A DNA stretch of 64,000 nucleotides, taken from the NCBI RefSeq assembly GCF_001724815.1, contig NZ_MEDO01000004.1:1-64000 (forward strand), read 5' to 3'. This DNA comes from Arenimonas sp. SCN 70-307. GTDB taxonomy: Bacteria; Pseudomonadota; Gammaproteobacteria; Xanthomonadales; Xanthomonadaceae. The first letter of the stretch is position 1. Every line of letters starts with the position of its first letter. This document shows, piece after piece, positions 37,552 to 47,074 of the stretch. Made by a program: the position numbers and the translations under genes. Under the pieces are notes generated by a model that saw only the letters and a program-made list of their open reading frames with translations, was not told where the DNA came from and made no database searches.

Positions 37552-37888
37552 GCACGAGGCCGCGCGGGCTGAGGATGAGCTCGCGCGGGCGGCCGTTGAG
37601 GCCGGCGTTGTCGCCGTCGAGCCAGGCGCGCGCGGCTTCCTGCCCGCCGGTGATCGAGTCGAGCGAGCGGAACAGGCGCACCAGCAGCAAGGCCAGCTCG
37701 CCGGGCTTGGAATCCGGTTCGAGCCGGTAGCTGCCCTGGTGCAGGCGGGTCACCGTGGCCTGGCTCAGGCCGAGGATGCGGCCCAGGGCCACGTTCGGGA
37801 TGCCCAACTGGGCGGCGGCCCGCGACACGGCCTTGGCCAGCACGGCGGCGGCTTCCGGGGCGGCGACGGTTTGCGGTTGGCTGCGCAT
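37511..37888 (-). CDS. Xre/MbcA/ParS-type antitoxin (DUF2384)
   Basis: Antitoxin of 125 aa paired with the RES toxin. N-terminal Xre helix-turn-helix (about residues 30-60: VALGRILGLSQATVTRLHQG). The C-terminal toxin-binding domain of the DUF2384/MbcA-ParS family shows the signature ARAWLDGDNAGLNGRPRELI. A strong ribosome site, AAAGGAGG, precedes ATG 37888. An inverted repeat in front of the gene (37901-37934) is a probable operator for autorepression. Confidence 0.9.
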   Translation of the reverse strand: MRSQPQTVAAPEAAAVLAKAVSRAAAQLGIPNVALGRILGLSQATVTRLHQGSYRLEPDSKPGELALLLVRLFRSLDSITGGQEAARAWLDGDNAGLNGRPRELILSPRGLVHVTDYLDAHRARV

Positions 37889-37900
37889 GCGGCCTCCTTT

Positions 37901-37934
37901 CCTGAGAAACAATGCTCCAGTTTCGTTTCTCAGG
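37901..37934 (-). promoter_or_regulatory. inverted-repeat operator of the RES-Xre pair
   Basis: CCTGAGAAAC (37901-37910) and GTTTCTCAGG (37925-37934) are exact reverse complements with a 14-nt spacer that includes a further TTTC. The left arm lies 12 bp upstream of the antitoxin start, just ahead of its ribosome site, as expected for an Xre autoregulatory operator. Confidence 0.75.
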
Positions 37935-37956
37935 CAAGTCCGGGGCCAGAAGGCCC

Positions 37957-38547
37957 TTACCGGAGCTGGGACCAGAGGTAGAAGCCGCCGAGGGCGCCGA
38001 AGACGATGGCGAAGACGACGAGCTGCTTTACCAGGTCCTTGACCATCGTCTGGCGGGCGGTCGGCAGGGGTGGGTAGTGCCGGGCGACGCGGGCCTCCAC
38101 CTCCCCGGCCAATTTCGCGGGCGAGCCGCGCTGGCCGACATGCAGGTCGTCGAGCGGGGCGCCCGGCCCCCAGCCGTCCTCCGGCGGGAGCAGTTCGTCC
38201 TCGATCAGCAGGCTGGCCCGGTAGCGGCGGCCCATGACCAGTTGGACCAGCAACACCGTCTCGGCGGACAGGCTGCCCTGGCCGCCGAAGGACAGCAGCG
38301 TGTCTCCCGCCTCGGTCGCCCCCTCCGGCAGATCGGCAGGATCCACCCCGGACAGCGGCTGGACGGCATAGTTGAATCCGCTCGGTTCGCCATCGACCAC
38401 CACGGGCACCCAGCCCCCGACGTCCTGGTCCAGGGCAAAGCCCGCAGGGAAGTCCATCGCCACGCCGGTTTCCGCAATGTCGGCCGCCAGCTGCGCGACG
38501 GTGGGAAGGGCGTCCTTGCGGACGATCAGGGCGCTGTCGACGCTCAT
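37957..38547 (-). CDS. C-terminally anchored protein, unknown function
   Basis: Protein of 196 aa that I do not recognise. It has no signal peptide. Most of the chain is a soluble, acidic alpha/beta-like domain, and the last 25 residues form a membrane segment (QLVVFAIVFGALGGFYLW), i.e. a tail-anchored topology. ATG 38547 is preceded by GGAG at suitable distance; longer frames upstream would run across the NtrC site. It is on the same strand as, and 68 bp upstream of, the RES-Xre antitoxin, and slightly less GC-rich than surrounding genes, so it may belong to the same acquired block. Its promoter would be divergent from that of ntrC. Confidence 0.65.
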   Translation of the reverse strand: MSVDSALIVRKDALPTVAQLAADIAETGVAMDFPAGFALDQDVGGWVPVVVDGEPSGFNYAVQPLSGVDPADLPEGATEAGDTLLSFGGQGSLSAETVLLVQLVMGRRYRASLLIEDELLPPEDGWGPGAPLDDLHVGQRGSPAKLAGEVEARVARHYPPLPTARQTMVKDLVKQLVVFAIVFGALGGFYLWSQLR

Positions 38548-38599
38548 CAGAGGAACTCCACCGGGCGGGTTCGCCGGAGTGTAATGGACGGCCAGCGCT

Positions 38600-38616
38600 T
38601 GCACTATGATGGTGCA
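38600..38616 (+). promoter_or_regulatory. NtrC binding site on the ntrC -10 box
   Basis: TGCACTATGATGGTGCA matches TGCACC-N5-GGTGCA at 11 of 12 defined positions and is nearly palindromic. Its middle, TATGAT (38605-38610), is a good -10 for ntrC, whose ATG is at 38640. Binding of NtrC here would block RNA polymerase, an arrangement like the autoregulated glnL promoter of enteric bacteria. Confidence 0.82.
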
Positions 38617-38639
38617 AACCAAGTCCGCCGGGGCCCGCC

Positions 38640-40058
<1,419 letters not shown>

Positions 40059-40118
40059 CCGCGCTTTAAGGCGCGCCGGCGCATGCTCGGCCGCCACGCA
40101 TCCCCACGGAGAATGCCA

Positions 40119-40784
40119 ATGCAGACCAGGACCACGCTGATCGCCGCCGCCCTCGCCCTCGCGCTCGCCGCCTGCAGTCCGGCCGATGACGCCGCTGCGC
40201 CGGCCGCCAACGAATACGGCGACGCCGCCGCGCCCGCCGCCACCGAACCCGCCGCCGGGCCGGCGCCGGCCGACGCCGCTTCGGGCATCGCCCTGGCCGC
40301 GCAGGCGCGCGTGGTGCTGCAGGAAGTGCAGGGCAGCGGCGTCAGCGGCGAGCTGGTGTTCGATCCGGATGGCGACGCGCTGCGCCTCACCGGCGACGTG
40401 CGCGGCCTGACGCCGGGCGCCACCCACGGCTTCCACGTGCACGAAACCGGCGACTGCAGCGCGCCCGACGCCACCAGCGCCGGCGGCCACTTCAACCCGA
40501 TGGGCGCGCCGCACGGCGACAGCCAGGGCGGCGTGCCGCACCACGCCGGCGACATGCCCAACCTGGTGGCCGGCGACGACGGCGTGGCCCAGGCCGACAA
40601 GCGCCTGGCCGGCCTGCGCATCGGCGACGGCAGCGAGGTGGACGTGGTGGGCCGCGCCCTGATCGTGCACGCCCAGCCCGACGACTACACCACCCAGCCC
40701 ACCGGCAACGCCGGCGCGCGCATCGCCTGCGGCGTGATCGAGCTGGCCAACCCGGCGCCGGCCTACGAAGGCCCGGCGCAGTGA
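40119..40784 (+). CDS. sodC: Cu/Zn superoxide dismutase, lipoprotein
   Basis: Periplasmic Cu/Zn superoxide dismutase of 221 aa, converting superoxide to oxygen and hydrogen peroxide. Signal peptide with lipobox ALAAC (Cys about residue 19), then an Ala/Pro-rich linker to about residue 55. Metal ligands are visible: HGFHVHETGDCSAP (copper His pair and the disulfide Cys), SAGGHFNPMGAPHG (bridging and zinc His), HAGDMPNL (zinc Asp region) and IVHAQPDDYTTQPTGNAGARIACGV (copper His, active-site Arg and second disulfide Cys). ATG 40119 is chosen for its ACGGAG ribosome site at suitable distance; ATG 40113 is too close. The GNAT gene starts within its stop. Confidence 0.93.
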   Translation: MQTRTTLIAAALALALAACSPADDAAAPAANEYGDAAAPAATEPAAGPAPADAASGIALAAQARVVLQEVQGSGVSGELVFDPDGDALRLTGDVRGLTPGATHGFHVHETGDCSAPDATSAGGHFNPMGAPHGDSQGGVPHHAGDMPNLVAGDDGVAQADKRLAGLRIGDGSEVDVVGRALIVHAQPDDYTTQPTGNAGARIACGVIELANPAPAYEGPAQ

Positions 40785-41242
40785 CGCCAGCCTGGCGCAT
40801 CCGTCCCGCGGGCGTGGCCGACGTGCCGCGCCTGCGCGACTGGGCCGTGGCCATGGCCCGCGAAACCGAAGACAAGGCGCTCGACCCGGCCACGGTCGAG
40901 GCCGGCATCCGCGCAGTGCTCGAGGAGCCGCGGCGCGGCGCCTATTTCGTCGCCGAGCGCGAGGGCGTGCCGGGCGGCACGCTGATGCTCACCTACGAGT
41001 GGAGCGACTGGCGCAACGGCGACTGGTGGTGGATCCAGAGCGTGTACGTCGATCCGGCCTGTCGCCGCCAGGGCTGCTACGCCGCGCTTTACCGCCACGT
41101 GTCCGAAGCCGCGAAGGCCACGCCCGGCGTGTGCGGGCTGCGCCTGTACGTCGAGCACCACAACGCCGCCGCGCAGCGCACCTACGAATCGCTGGGCATG
41201 GCCGACGCCGGCTACCGCATGTACGAGGCGCCGACGCGCTGA
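40781..41242 (+). CDS. GNAT-family N-acetyltransferase
   Basis: Acetyltransferase of 153 aa with the GNAT fold: N-terminal strand IRPAGVADVPRLRDW, motif A WWIQSVYVDPACRRQGCYAALYRH (acetyl-CoA binding, Q/R-x-x-G-x-G/A loop as RRQGCYA), and motif B LRLYVEHHNAAAQRTYESLGM. It probably acetylates a small molecule or amino group; the substrate cannot be deduced. Start is GTG 40781 overlapping the sodC stop by 4 bp, so it is translationally coupled to sodC. It converges on the patatin gene with an 8-bp gap. Confidence 0.85.
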   Translation: MTPAWRIRPAGVADVPRLRDWAVAMARETEDKALDPATVEAGIRAVLEEPRRGAYFVAEREGVPGGTLMLTYEWSDWRNGDWWWIQSVYVDPACRRQGCYAALYRHVSEAAKATPGVCGLRLYVEHHNAAAQRTYESLGMADAGYRMYEAPTR

Positions 41243-41249
41243 GCCCGGC

Positions 41250-43466
41250 TCAGCGCGCGCGACCCAGCTCGAGCAGGAAGATGCCCTCGCCGCCTTCGCG
41301 GATGCCGTAGCCCAGCTGCAGCGGGCCGAGCCAGGAATCGAAGCCGAAATAGACGCTGCCGTGCAGCTCCGACTCGCCGTCGTCCAGGTCCTGGCCGGTG
41401 CCCCAGATGCGCCCGTATTCCACCGTGCCGCCCAGCACCGCCGGCCGGCCCAGCACGCGGCCCAGCTCCCAGGTGTAGCCGCCGTAGGCCAGGGCGTAGT
41501 TCTCCGCCAGGCGCTCGTTGGGGCGGTAGCCGGCGAAACGGGTCAGGCCGCCGAGCCGGAACAGGCCGGGCAGCGAAACGAGGTCGTCGCTGCTGGTGTG
41601 CCAGCGCAGGCCGCCGAAGCCCGAATGCCGGCCGATGGCGCCGGCGCCGATCAGGTCGAAGTTGAACTGTTCGTAGTTGGTGTCGGCACCGAGCGCCTCG
41701 CGCGCCACCACCACCGAGGCCGTGGCCTGCACGCCCTGGCGCGGCAGGTAGCTCGAGTCGATGCGGTCGTAGGTGTAGGCCAGCTCGGCCTCGCCCTGGT
41801 TCCATCCCAGGCCATCGAACAGGGGCTCGCCCAGGTCCAGGCGGATGTCGCCGGTGCGACGGCGCAGGCCGACCGTGGCGGCGCCGAAGTTGCCGTACTC
41901 GCGGCCCAGCATCACTTCGCCGCCGTAGTTGGGCGCGCGGTAGTTGGCCAGGCGCTCGCCGTTGCCGTTGAACAGGCCGAAGCGCGGGCTTTCGTAGCTC
42001 GCCTGCGCCACCAGGAACCAGTCGCCCTGGCGGCCCAGCGGCTGGTAGTAGTCCAGCAGCAGGCCGGGTTCGTCGCCCAGCTGCAGCAGGCCGCGCAGCT
42101 CGCCGCCGAGCGGGTTCACCGGCGCGCGCATCACGCCGGCGCGCAGGTTGACGAAGAAGTCGCCGCTGAAGTCGGAGTACAGGCTCAGGCCGGTCTCGAG
42201 GTAGTTCGGGCCGTGGCGGTGCGGCACCACGGTGACGAGCAGGCCGTTGCTGCCGTTCTCCTCGATCAGGTCGTAGGACACCTGGTCGAGCGTGGCCAGG
42301 CCGTGGATGGCCTGCAGGTTCTTCTCCAAGCGCGCGGTGTCGAGCGGCTGGCCGGGCGCGATGTCGATGCGGCTGAGCAGGAAGGTGTCGTCGTAGCGGC
42401 TGCGGTTGTCCAGGCGCACGAAGTGCACCACCGGCGGCTCGCGCGAGGGCTGCCTGGCCGACGCCAGGCGCGCTTCGTGCGCCGCGGCGTCCAGGCCCAG
42501 GGCCGCCAGCCGCGGGCGCACCGCGTCCAGGCTTTCCTCGCCGATGCGCAGCGCCTGTTCGAACTTGGCGAAGTCGGCCGTGCCCACGTCGGCGCCCAGT
42601 GCCGGCCGCACCAGCACGTCGTCCGGGCCGAGCGTGCGCGCCTGCGCATCGGTGCCGCCGACGGTCATGAAGCCGCTGATCTGGTCGATGATCTGCACCA
42701 GCCCGGCCGATTCATCGAGCTTGGCCAGCGGCGTGCCCACGTCCACGGCGATGACGATGTCGGCGCCCATCGCGCGCACCACGTCCACCGGCAGCTGGTT
42801 GGCCAGGCCGCCGTCGATGAGCACGCGCTCGCCCAGCACCACCGGCTTGAACACGCCGGGGATGGACAGGCTGGCGCGCATCGCCATCGCCAGGTTGCCT
42901 TCGCCCAGCACCACGGTCTGGCCGGTGTTGAGGTCGGTGGCGACGGCGCGGTAGGGAATCGGCAGCTCGTCGAAGTCCTTCGAAAAACCGACCGGCTGCG
43001 TCAGGCGCTCGAGCAGCAGCGTGACGCGCTGGCCCGAGAGCACGCCGGCGGGCAGCTTGATGCCGGTGTTGCCGATGCCCGGCCGCGCCGGCAGCAGGGC
43101 CAGGTCGTCGTCGCGCTTGCGGCGGAAGCTGCGGTCGGGGCGGCTGACGCTGTCGCGGAACACCGCCGACCAGTCCAGTGCGCGCATCTCGCGCTCCAGC
43201 GCGTCGGCGTCCATGCCCGAGGCGTAGAGGCCGCCGACGATCGCGCCCATCGAGGTGCCGGCGATGCAATCCACCGGCACCTTCAGGCGCTCGAGCTCGC
43301 GCAGCACGGCCACGTGGGCGAAGCCGCGCGCACCACCGCCGCCCAGCACCAGGCCGATGCGCGGACGGTCGGGATCGCCGCCGCCGGCGCGGCAGGGCAG
43401 CACGTCGTCGGCCGCGGCCGGCAGGGCGGCCGCCAACAGCAGCAGGAAGGACAGGAACGCGCGCAT
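41250..43466 (-). CDS. PlpD-like patatin phospholipase with outer-membrane barrel
   Basis: Protein of 738 aa resembling Pseudomonas PlpD, a type V-D self-secreted lipase. Signal peptide (about residues 1-19), then a patatin domain with oxyanion loop GGGGARG, nucleophile Ser72 in GTSMG and catalytic Asp in IDGG (about residue 217). A POTRA-like segment follows (about 350-420: VHFVRLDNRSRYDDTFLLSR). The C-terminal beta-barrel of the BamA/Omp85 superfamily (about 430-738) includes the GFGGLRWHTSS and GLTRFAGYRPNE strands and ends LLELGRAR. The domain order and length match PlpD, so release or surface exposure of the lipase domain is likely. It stands alone on the minus strand. Confidence 0.9.
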   Translation of the reverse strand: MRAFLSFLLLLAAALPAAADDVLPCRAGGGDPDRPRIGLVLGGGGARGFAHVAVLRELERLKVPVDCIAGTSMGAIVGGLYASGMDADALEREMRALDWSAVFRDSVSRPDRSFRRKRDDDLALLPARPGIGNTGIKLPAGVLSGQRVTLLLERLTQPVGFSKDFDELPIPYRAVATDLNTGQTVVLGEGNLAMAMRASLSIPGVFKPVVLGERVLIDGGLANQLPVDVVRAMGADIVIAVDVGTPLAKLDESAGLVQIIDQISGFMTVGGTDAQARTLGPDDVLVRPALGADVGTADFAKFEQALRIGEESLDAVRPRLAALGLDAAAHEARLASARQPSREPPVVHFVRLDNRSRYDDTFLLSRIDIAPGQPLDTARLEKNLQAIHGLATLDQVSYDLIEENGSNGLLVTVVPHRHGPNYLETGLSLYSDFSGDFFVNLRAGVMRAPVNPLGGELRGLLQLGDEPGLLLDYYQPLGRQGDWFLVAQASYESPRFGLFNGNGERLANYRAPNYGGEVMLGREYGNFGAATVGLRRRTGDIRLDLGEPLFDGLGWNQGEAELAYTYDRIDSSYLPRQGVQATASVVVAREALGADTNYEQFNFDLIGAGAIGRHSGFGGLRWHTSSDDLVSLPGLFRLGGLTRFAGYRPNERLAENYALAYGGYTWELGRVLGRPAVLGGTVEYGRIWGTGQDLDDGESELHGSVYFGFDSWLGPLQLGYGIREGGEGIFLLELGRAR

Positions 43467-43527
43467 CCGGGCAAGCCTCGTCGCCGGCGGGGGCCGGCCT
43501 TGGCCGCAGTCTATCGGCGCGCGATGT

Positions 43528-44403
43528 TTATTCGGCGAGAACCGTGCGTGGGTCGCGCCCGGCCGGGCAGTGGTCGAAGGTGACCGGCACGCCGTGCGCG
43601 CCGAGCACCGCGGCCAGCTGGCGCTGGCGCATCTGGAAGCGGTCGAAGGCGCGCGAGAGACGCTCGGCGTCGGCTCCGGCCGGCGCGAAGCCGCCCTCGG
43701 CCCAGGCGTCGATGTCGAGCAGGGCCATGCGCACGCCGCCGTTTTCGTACACGGCCAGCGGCTCGGGCGGGGTGTCGAGCCACTGCACGTCCCCGGGCGA
43801 AAGCAGCGCGGCCTCGAGCAGCGGCCACAGCGGGGCGAGGCCCGCGTGTTCGTACTGCATGGCCATCATCGCGGCCAGGTCGTTGAGCGTAAGCAGGCGC
43901 GCGTGCTCCACCGGCACCGCGAAGCCCGACTGCGCCAGCAGCGCGGTGTCGGCGCCGGCCATGCCGGTGTCGAGCAGCACCTGTTCCAGGCGCTCGCCCA
44001 CCGGCGCCACGGCCTCGGGCGCGCCGCGCAGCAGCACCGGCAGCAGCTTGAGCGGGCCACCGGCGAATTCCGCCGACGGGCGCAGCGATTCGGGCAGGCC
44101 GGCGCCGTCGGCGCCGAAGCCCACCACCCGGCCGCCGGCGGCACCGGGTGCGCGCGCCACCAGGCGCTCGAGTTCGGCGTGCAGCGGCCAGCCCGGGCGC
44201 AGCAGTTCCACCGGGTCGAACAGGCCGGCCACCAGGGCGAGGTCGAGCCCGGCGGCCTCGGGCACCAGCCTGGCCAGGTCGCGCGCCACCAGGCCGGCCA
44301 GCTCGCCGGCCGCAGCCACGTCCAGCGCGGTCTTCCCGGGCTCGGCGCCGGGCGCCAGTTCGAGCGCGAGGGCGGCCAGGACGCTCAGTTCGGGCTTGGA
44401 CAT
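43528..44403 (-). CDS. conserved hypothetical protein
   Basis: Protein of 291 aa without signal peptide or membrane segments, rich in Ala and Leu, probably mostly helical; no domain recognised. ATG 44403 is the first start after the divergent promoter region; the frame is open further upstream but that part is antisense to the thiolase gene. It shares the 60-bp divergent control region with the thiolase gene, which hints at common regulation, and ends 61 bp before the patatin gene start on the same strand. Confidence 0.6.
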   Translation of the reverse strand: MSKPELSVLAALALELAPGAEPGKTALDVAAAGELAGLVARDLARLVPEAAGLDLALVAGLFDPVELLRPGWPLHAELERLVARAPGAAGGRVVGFGADGAGLPESLRPSAEFAGGPLKLLPVLLRGAPEAVAPVGERLEQVLLDTGMAGADTALLAQSGFAVPVEHARLLTLNDLAAMMAMQYEHAGLAPLWPLLEAALLSPGDVQWLDTPPEPLAVYENGGVRMALLDIDAWAEGGFAPAGADAERLSRAFDRFQMRQRQLAAVLGAHGVPVTFDHCPAGRDPRTVLAE

Positions 44404-44423
44404 ACGGTGGCGTGCGGTGTCGG

Positions 44424-44444
44424 GGTATGATCCGACATCATACC
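44424..44444. promoter_or_regulatory. palindromic divergent promoter region
   Basis: GGTATGAT (44424-44431), CCGAC, ATCATACC (44437-44444): an exact 8-bp inverted repeat in which TATGAT occurs once on each strand, so each half could be the -10 of one of the two divergent genes (44403 and 44464). It could equally be a single operator. Starts lie 20-21 bp away on either side. Confidence 0.6.
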
Positions 44445-44463
44445 TTCCACGTCGGAGTGACCG

Positions 44464-45741
44464 ATGTCGCCTTCCCGTCGCGTCGCCATCCTGGGCGGCG
44501 TCCGCATTCCCTTCGTACGCAACAACACCGCCTACCACGACGTGGGCAACCTGGGCATGTCGATCAAGGCCCTGGGCGCCCTGGTCGAGAAGTTCGGCCT
44601 GCACGGCCAGCAGCTCGGCGAAGTGGCGATGGGCGCGGTGCTCAAGCACAGCAGCGACTGGAACATCGGCCGCGAGGCCACGCTCAGCTCGGGCCTGTCG
44701 CCGGCCACGCCGGGCATCACGCTCCAGCGCGCCTGCGGCACTTCGCTCGACACCGTGATCACGGTGGCCAACAAGATCGCGCTCGGCCAGATCGACGCCG
44801 GCATCGGCGGCGGTTCCGACACCACTTCCGACGTGCCGATCGCGGTCAACAAGCGCCTGCGCCGCCGCCTGCTCGACGCCAACATGGCGCGCAGCTTCGG
44901 CGCGCGCCTGAAGGCCTTCAAAGGCTTCAGCTTCAAGGAGCTCAAGCCCGAGTTCCCGGGCGTGGGCGAACCGCGCACCGGCAAGTCGATGGGCGAACAC
45001 TGCGAGATGATGGCCAAGGAATGGGGCATCACCCGCGAGGCCCAGGACCAGCTGGCCTACGAGTCGCACACCAAGGCCGCGATGGCCTACGAGCGCGGCT
45101 TCTTCCGCGACCTGGTGGTGCCTTTCCGCGGCGTCGAGCGCGACAACATCCTGCGCCCCGACACTACCGTCGAGAAGCTCGCCACGCTCAAGCCCGCCTT
45201 CGACAAGACCTCGGGCAAGGGCACGCTGACCGCCGGCAATTCCACCCCGCTCACCGACGGCGCCTCGGCGGCGCTGCTGGCCAGCGAGGAGTGGGCCGCC
45301 GCGCACGGGCTCGAGGTGCAGGCCTACCTGCGCGACGCCCAGGTGGCCGCCGTTGATTTCGTGCACGGCGAAGGCCTGCTGATGGCGCCGTGCTGGGCCG
45401 TGGCCCAGCTGCTCCAGCGCAACAAGCTCTCGCTGCAGGATTTCGACTTCTACGAGATCCACGAAGCCTTCGCGGCGCAGGTGCTGTGCACGCTCAAGGC
45501 CTGGGAAGACCCGGTCTTCTGCAAGGAAAAGCTCGGCCTCGACGCGCCCCTGGGTTCGATCGACCGCAGCAAGCTCAACGTCGTCGGCAGCTCGCTGGCC
45601 GTGGGCCACCCCTTCGCCGCCACCGGCGCGCGCATCGTCGCCACCGCCGCCAAGCTGCTCAAGGAAAAGGGTTCGGGCCGCGTGCTGATCTCGGTGTGCA
45701 CCGCCGGCGGCATGGGCGTCGCCGCCATCGTCGAGCGCTGA
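44464..45741 (+). CDS. acetyl-CoA C-acyltransferase (thiolase, FadI-like)
   Basis: Thiolase of 425 aa. Acylated Cys91 in LQRACGTSLD, catalytic His in YEIHEAFAAQ, His in GHPFAATGAR, and second catalytic Cys in VCTAGGMGVA. The length and the insert around residues 130-170 (RRLLDANMARSFGARLKAFK) match the FadI type of 3-ketoacyl-CoA thiolase rather than the 390-residue biosynthetic form. It probably cleaves 3-ketoacyl-CoA to acyl-CoA and acetyl-CoA in fatty-acid oxidation. No fadJ-like partner is next to it. ATG 44464 follows GTCGGAGTG. It ends 2 bp before a long palindrome that separates it from convergent hemY. Confidence 0.9.
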   Translation: MSPSRRVAILGGVRIPFVRNNTAYHDVGNLGMSIKALGALVEKFGLHGQQLGEVAMGAVLKHSSDWNIGREATLSSGLSPATPGITLQRACGTSLDTVITVANKIALGQIDAGIGGGSDTTSDVPIAVNKRLRRRLLDANMARSFGARLKAFKGFSFKELKPEFPGVGEPRTGKSMGEHCEMMAKEWGITREAQDQLAYESHTKAAMAYERGFFRDLVVPFRGVERDNILRPDTTVEKLATLKPAFDKTSGKGTLTAGNSTPLTDGASAALLASEEWAAAHGLEVQAYLRDAQVAAVDFVHGEGLLMAPCWAVAQLLQRNKLSLQDFDFYEIHEAFAAQVLCTLKAWEDPVFCKEKLGLDAPLGSIDRSKLNVVGSSLAVGHPFAATGARIVATAAKLLKEKGSGRVLISVCTAGGMGVAAIVER

Positions 45742-45743
45742 GC

Positions 45744-45828
45744 AGGCACAAGAAACGGGGTCAGGTTCACTTATTTCCCGGGGCAACGCCCCGGGAAATA
45801 AGTGAACCTGACCCCGTTTCTTGTGCCT
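45744..45828. repeat. perfect 41-bp palindrome, GGGGTCAGGTTCACTT family
   Basis: Arms 45744-45784 and 45788-45828 are exact reverse complements around a 3-nt loop AAC. The conserved GGGGTCAGGTTCACTT begins 13 nt inside each arm; the outer AGGCACAAGAAAC and the inner ATTTCCCGGGGC are also perfectly repeated. It fills the whole gap between the convergent thiolase and hemY genes and its edge forms part of the hemY stop codon. It should act as a strong two-way hairpin. Confidence 0.9.
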
Positions 45829-47074
45829 AAGGCGGCAGCAGCGGGATGCCGTGGGCGTTGCGGACTTCCGCCACGGCCTGGTCGGCGATCTGCTCGCGCA
45901 GGCTGCGGCCGCCGAGCGCCAGCGGCGGTTCGCCGCGGGCCACGCGCAGGGCGTTGGCGTAGGCGATCTGCGCCTTGCCGGCGTCGCCCTGGGCGGTGAA
46001 CACGTGGCCCAGGCTTTCCCAGGCGTCGGGACCGGCGCCCTGGGCGAGCGCGCGGTGCAGGAAATCCTCGGCCTTGCCCCACAGCTGCTGCGCGCGGCAC
46101 AGGCAGCCCAGCGCGGTCAGCAGGCCGGGACTGGACGGATGCTGGGCCAGCCAGGCTTCGGCCCGGCCCAGGCGCTGGCCATCGCGGCCCGGCGGCAGGC
46201 GGCCGTACAGCGCGGCAAGTGATTCGTCCCAGTTGGCTTCGAGCGCGTCGGCCACGGCGTGCGCACCGGCATCCTCCAGGCCCAGCGGCGCCGCGCGCAG
46301 CGCGAAGGCGGACGCCACCGGCGCGCTGGTCTTGAGCGGCTGCGGCAGCGCGTGCCAGCGCTGCTGCAGCTCGTCGGCCTGCGCCGCCTGCGCCAGCGTG
46401 GCGGCGGCGATGCGGGTTTCGAGCGCCGCCAGCGCCGCGGGCTCCAGCGCCTGGTCGCGGCGCAGCGTGCCCAGAAGTGCCTGTGCTTCGATGGCGCGGC
46501 CCGCGGCCACCAGCGCCTCGGCGCGCAGCACGCCGGCCCGCGGCGAGTTCGCGCCGGGCTGGCCGCCCAGGGCTTCCAGCGCTTCGCTGGCCTTGCCCTG
46601 GCCGAGCAGGCGCTCGGCCTGGTCGAGCGCGGCGGCGCTGGCGTCATGCGCCAGCAGCGCGGCGTGGTGTCGGGCCACGGCCTCGGCGTCGCCGCGCGCG
46701 GCCGCGGCGCGGCGCGCGCCCAGCAGCGCCGGCGTGCGCAGCTCCTTGTCGGCGGCGGCCTTGGCCAGCAGCTGCTCCGCGCGCTGCCAGCGGCCCTGGT
46801 GCAGGGCCTCGAGGCCGCTCACCAGGCGGTTGCGCGCCAGCCGGTGCGCGTGCCGCCGCCAGGCCCGGAAGGGCAGGCGCAGTAGCCACCACAGCGACCA
46901 CAGCGCGAACCACAGCAGGCCCCAGGCCAGCACGAAATACGCCAGGGTGGTGGTGTAGGTCAGGCCGCGGAAGCGCACCACCACGTCGCCCAGGTCCTGC
47001 GAGAACCAGTGCCAGCCCAGCGCGCCCAGCACCGCCAGCGCCAGCCACCACAGCAGGCTGCGGTAGAGGTTCAT
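45827..47074 (-). CDS. hemY: HemY-like heme-biosynthesis membrane protein
   Basis: HemY-type protein of 415 aa, found in the hemCDXY cluster of gammaproteobacteria. Two membrane segments at the N-terminus (about residues 5-25 and 40-65: TYTTTLAYFVLAWGLLWFAL), then a tetratricopeptide-like region in the periplasm or cytosol (about 100-400). The family is associated with late tetrapyrrole biosynthesis but its exact role is unclear; it is not the protoporphyrinogen oxidase that carries the same name in Bacillus. The start overlaps the hemX stop (ATGA). The stop codon TAG is partly made by a palindromic repeat. Confidence 0.88.
   Translation of the reverse strand: MNLYRSLLWWLALAVLGALGWHWFSQDLGDVVVRFRGLTYTTTLAYFVLAWGLLWFALWSLWWLLRLPFRAWRRHAHRLARNRLVSGLEALHQGRWQRAEQLLAKAAADKELRTPALLGARRAAAARGDAEAVARHHAALLAHDASAAALDQAERLLGQGKASEALEALGGQPGANSPRAGVLRAEALVAAGRAIEAQALLGTLRRDQALEPAALAALETRIAAATLAQAAQADELQQRWHALPQPLKTSAPVASAFALRAAPLGLEDAGAHAVADALEANWDESLAALYGRLPPGRDGQRLGRAEAWLAQHPSSPGLLTALGCLCRAQQLWGKAEDFLHRALAQGAGPDAWESLGHVFTAQGDAGKAQIAYANALRVARGEPPLALGGRSLREQIADQAVAEVRNAHGIPLLPP

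Noticed and set aside
43528-45786. One 752-codon minus-strand protein
   Set aside because: The upstream two thirds are antisense to the thiolase; only the part from ATG 44403 has a plausible start and control region.
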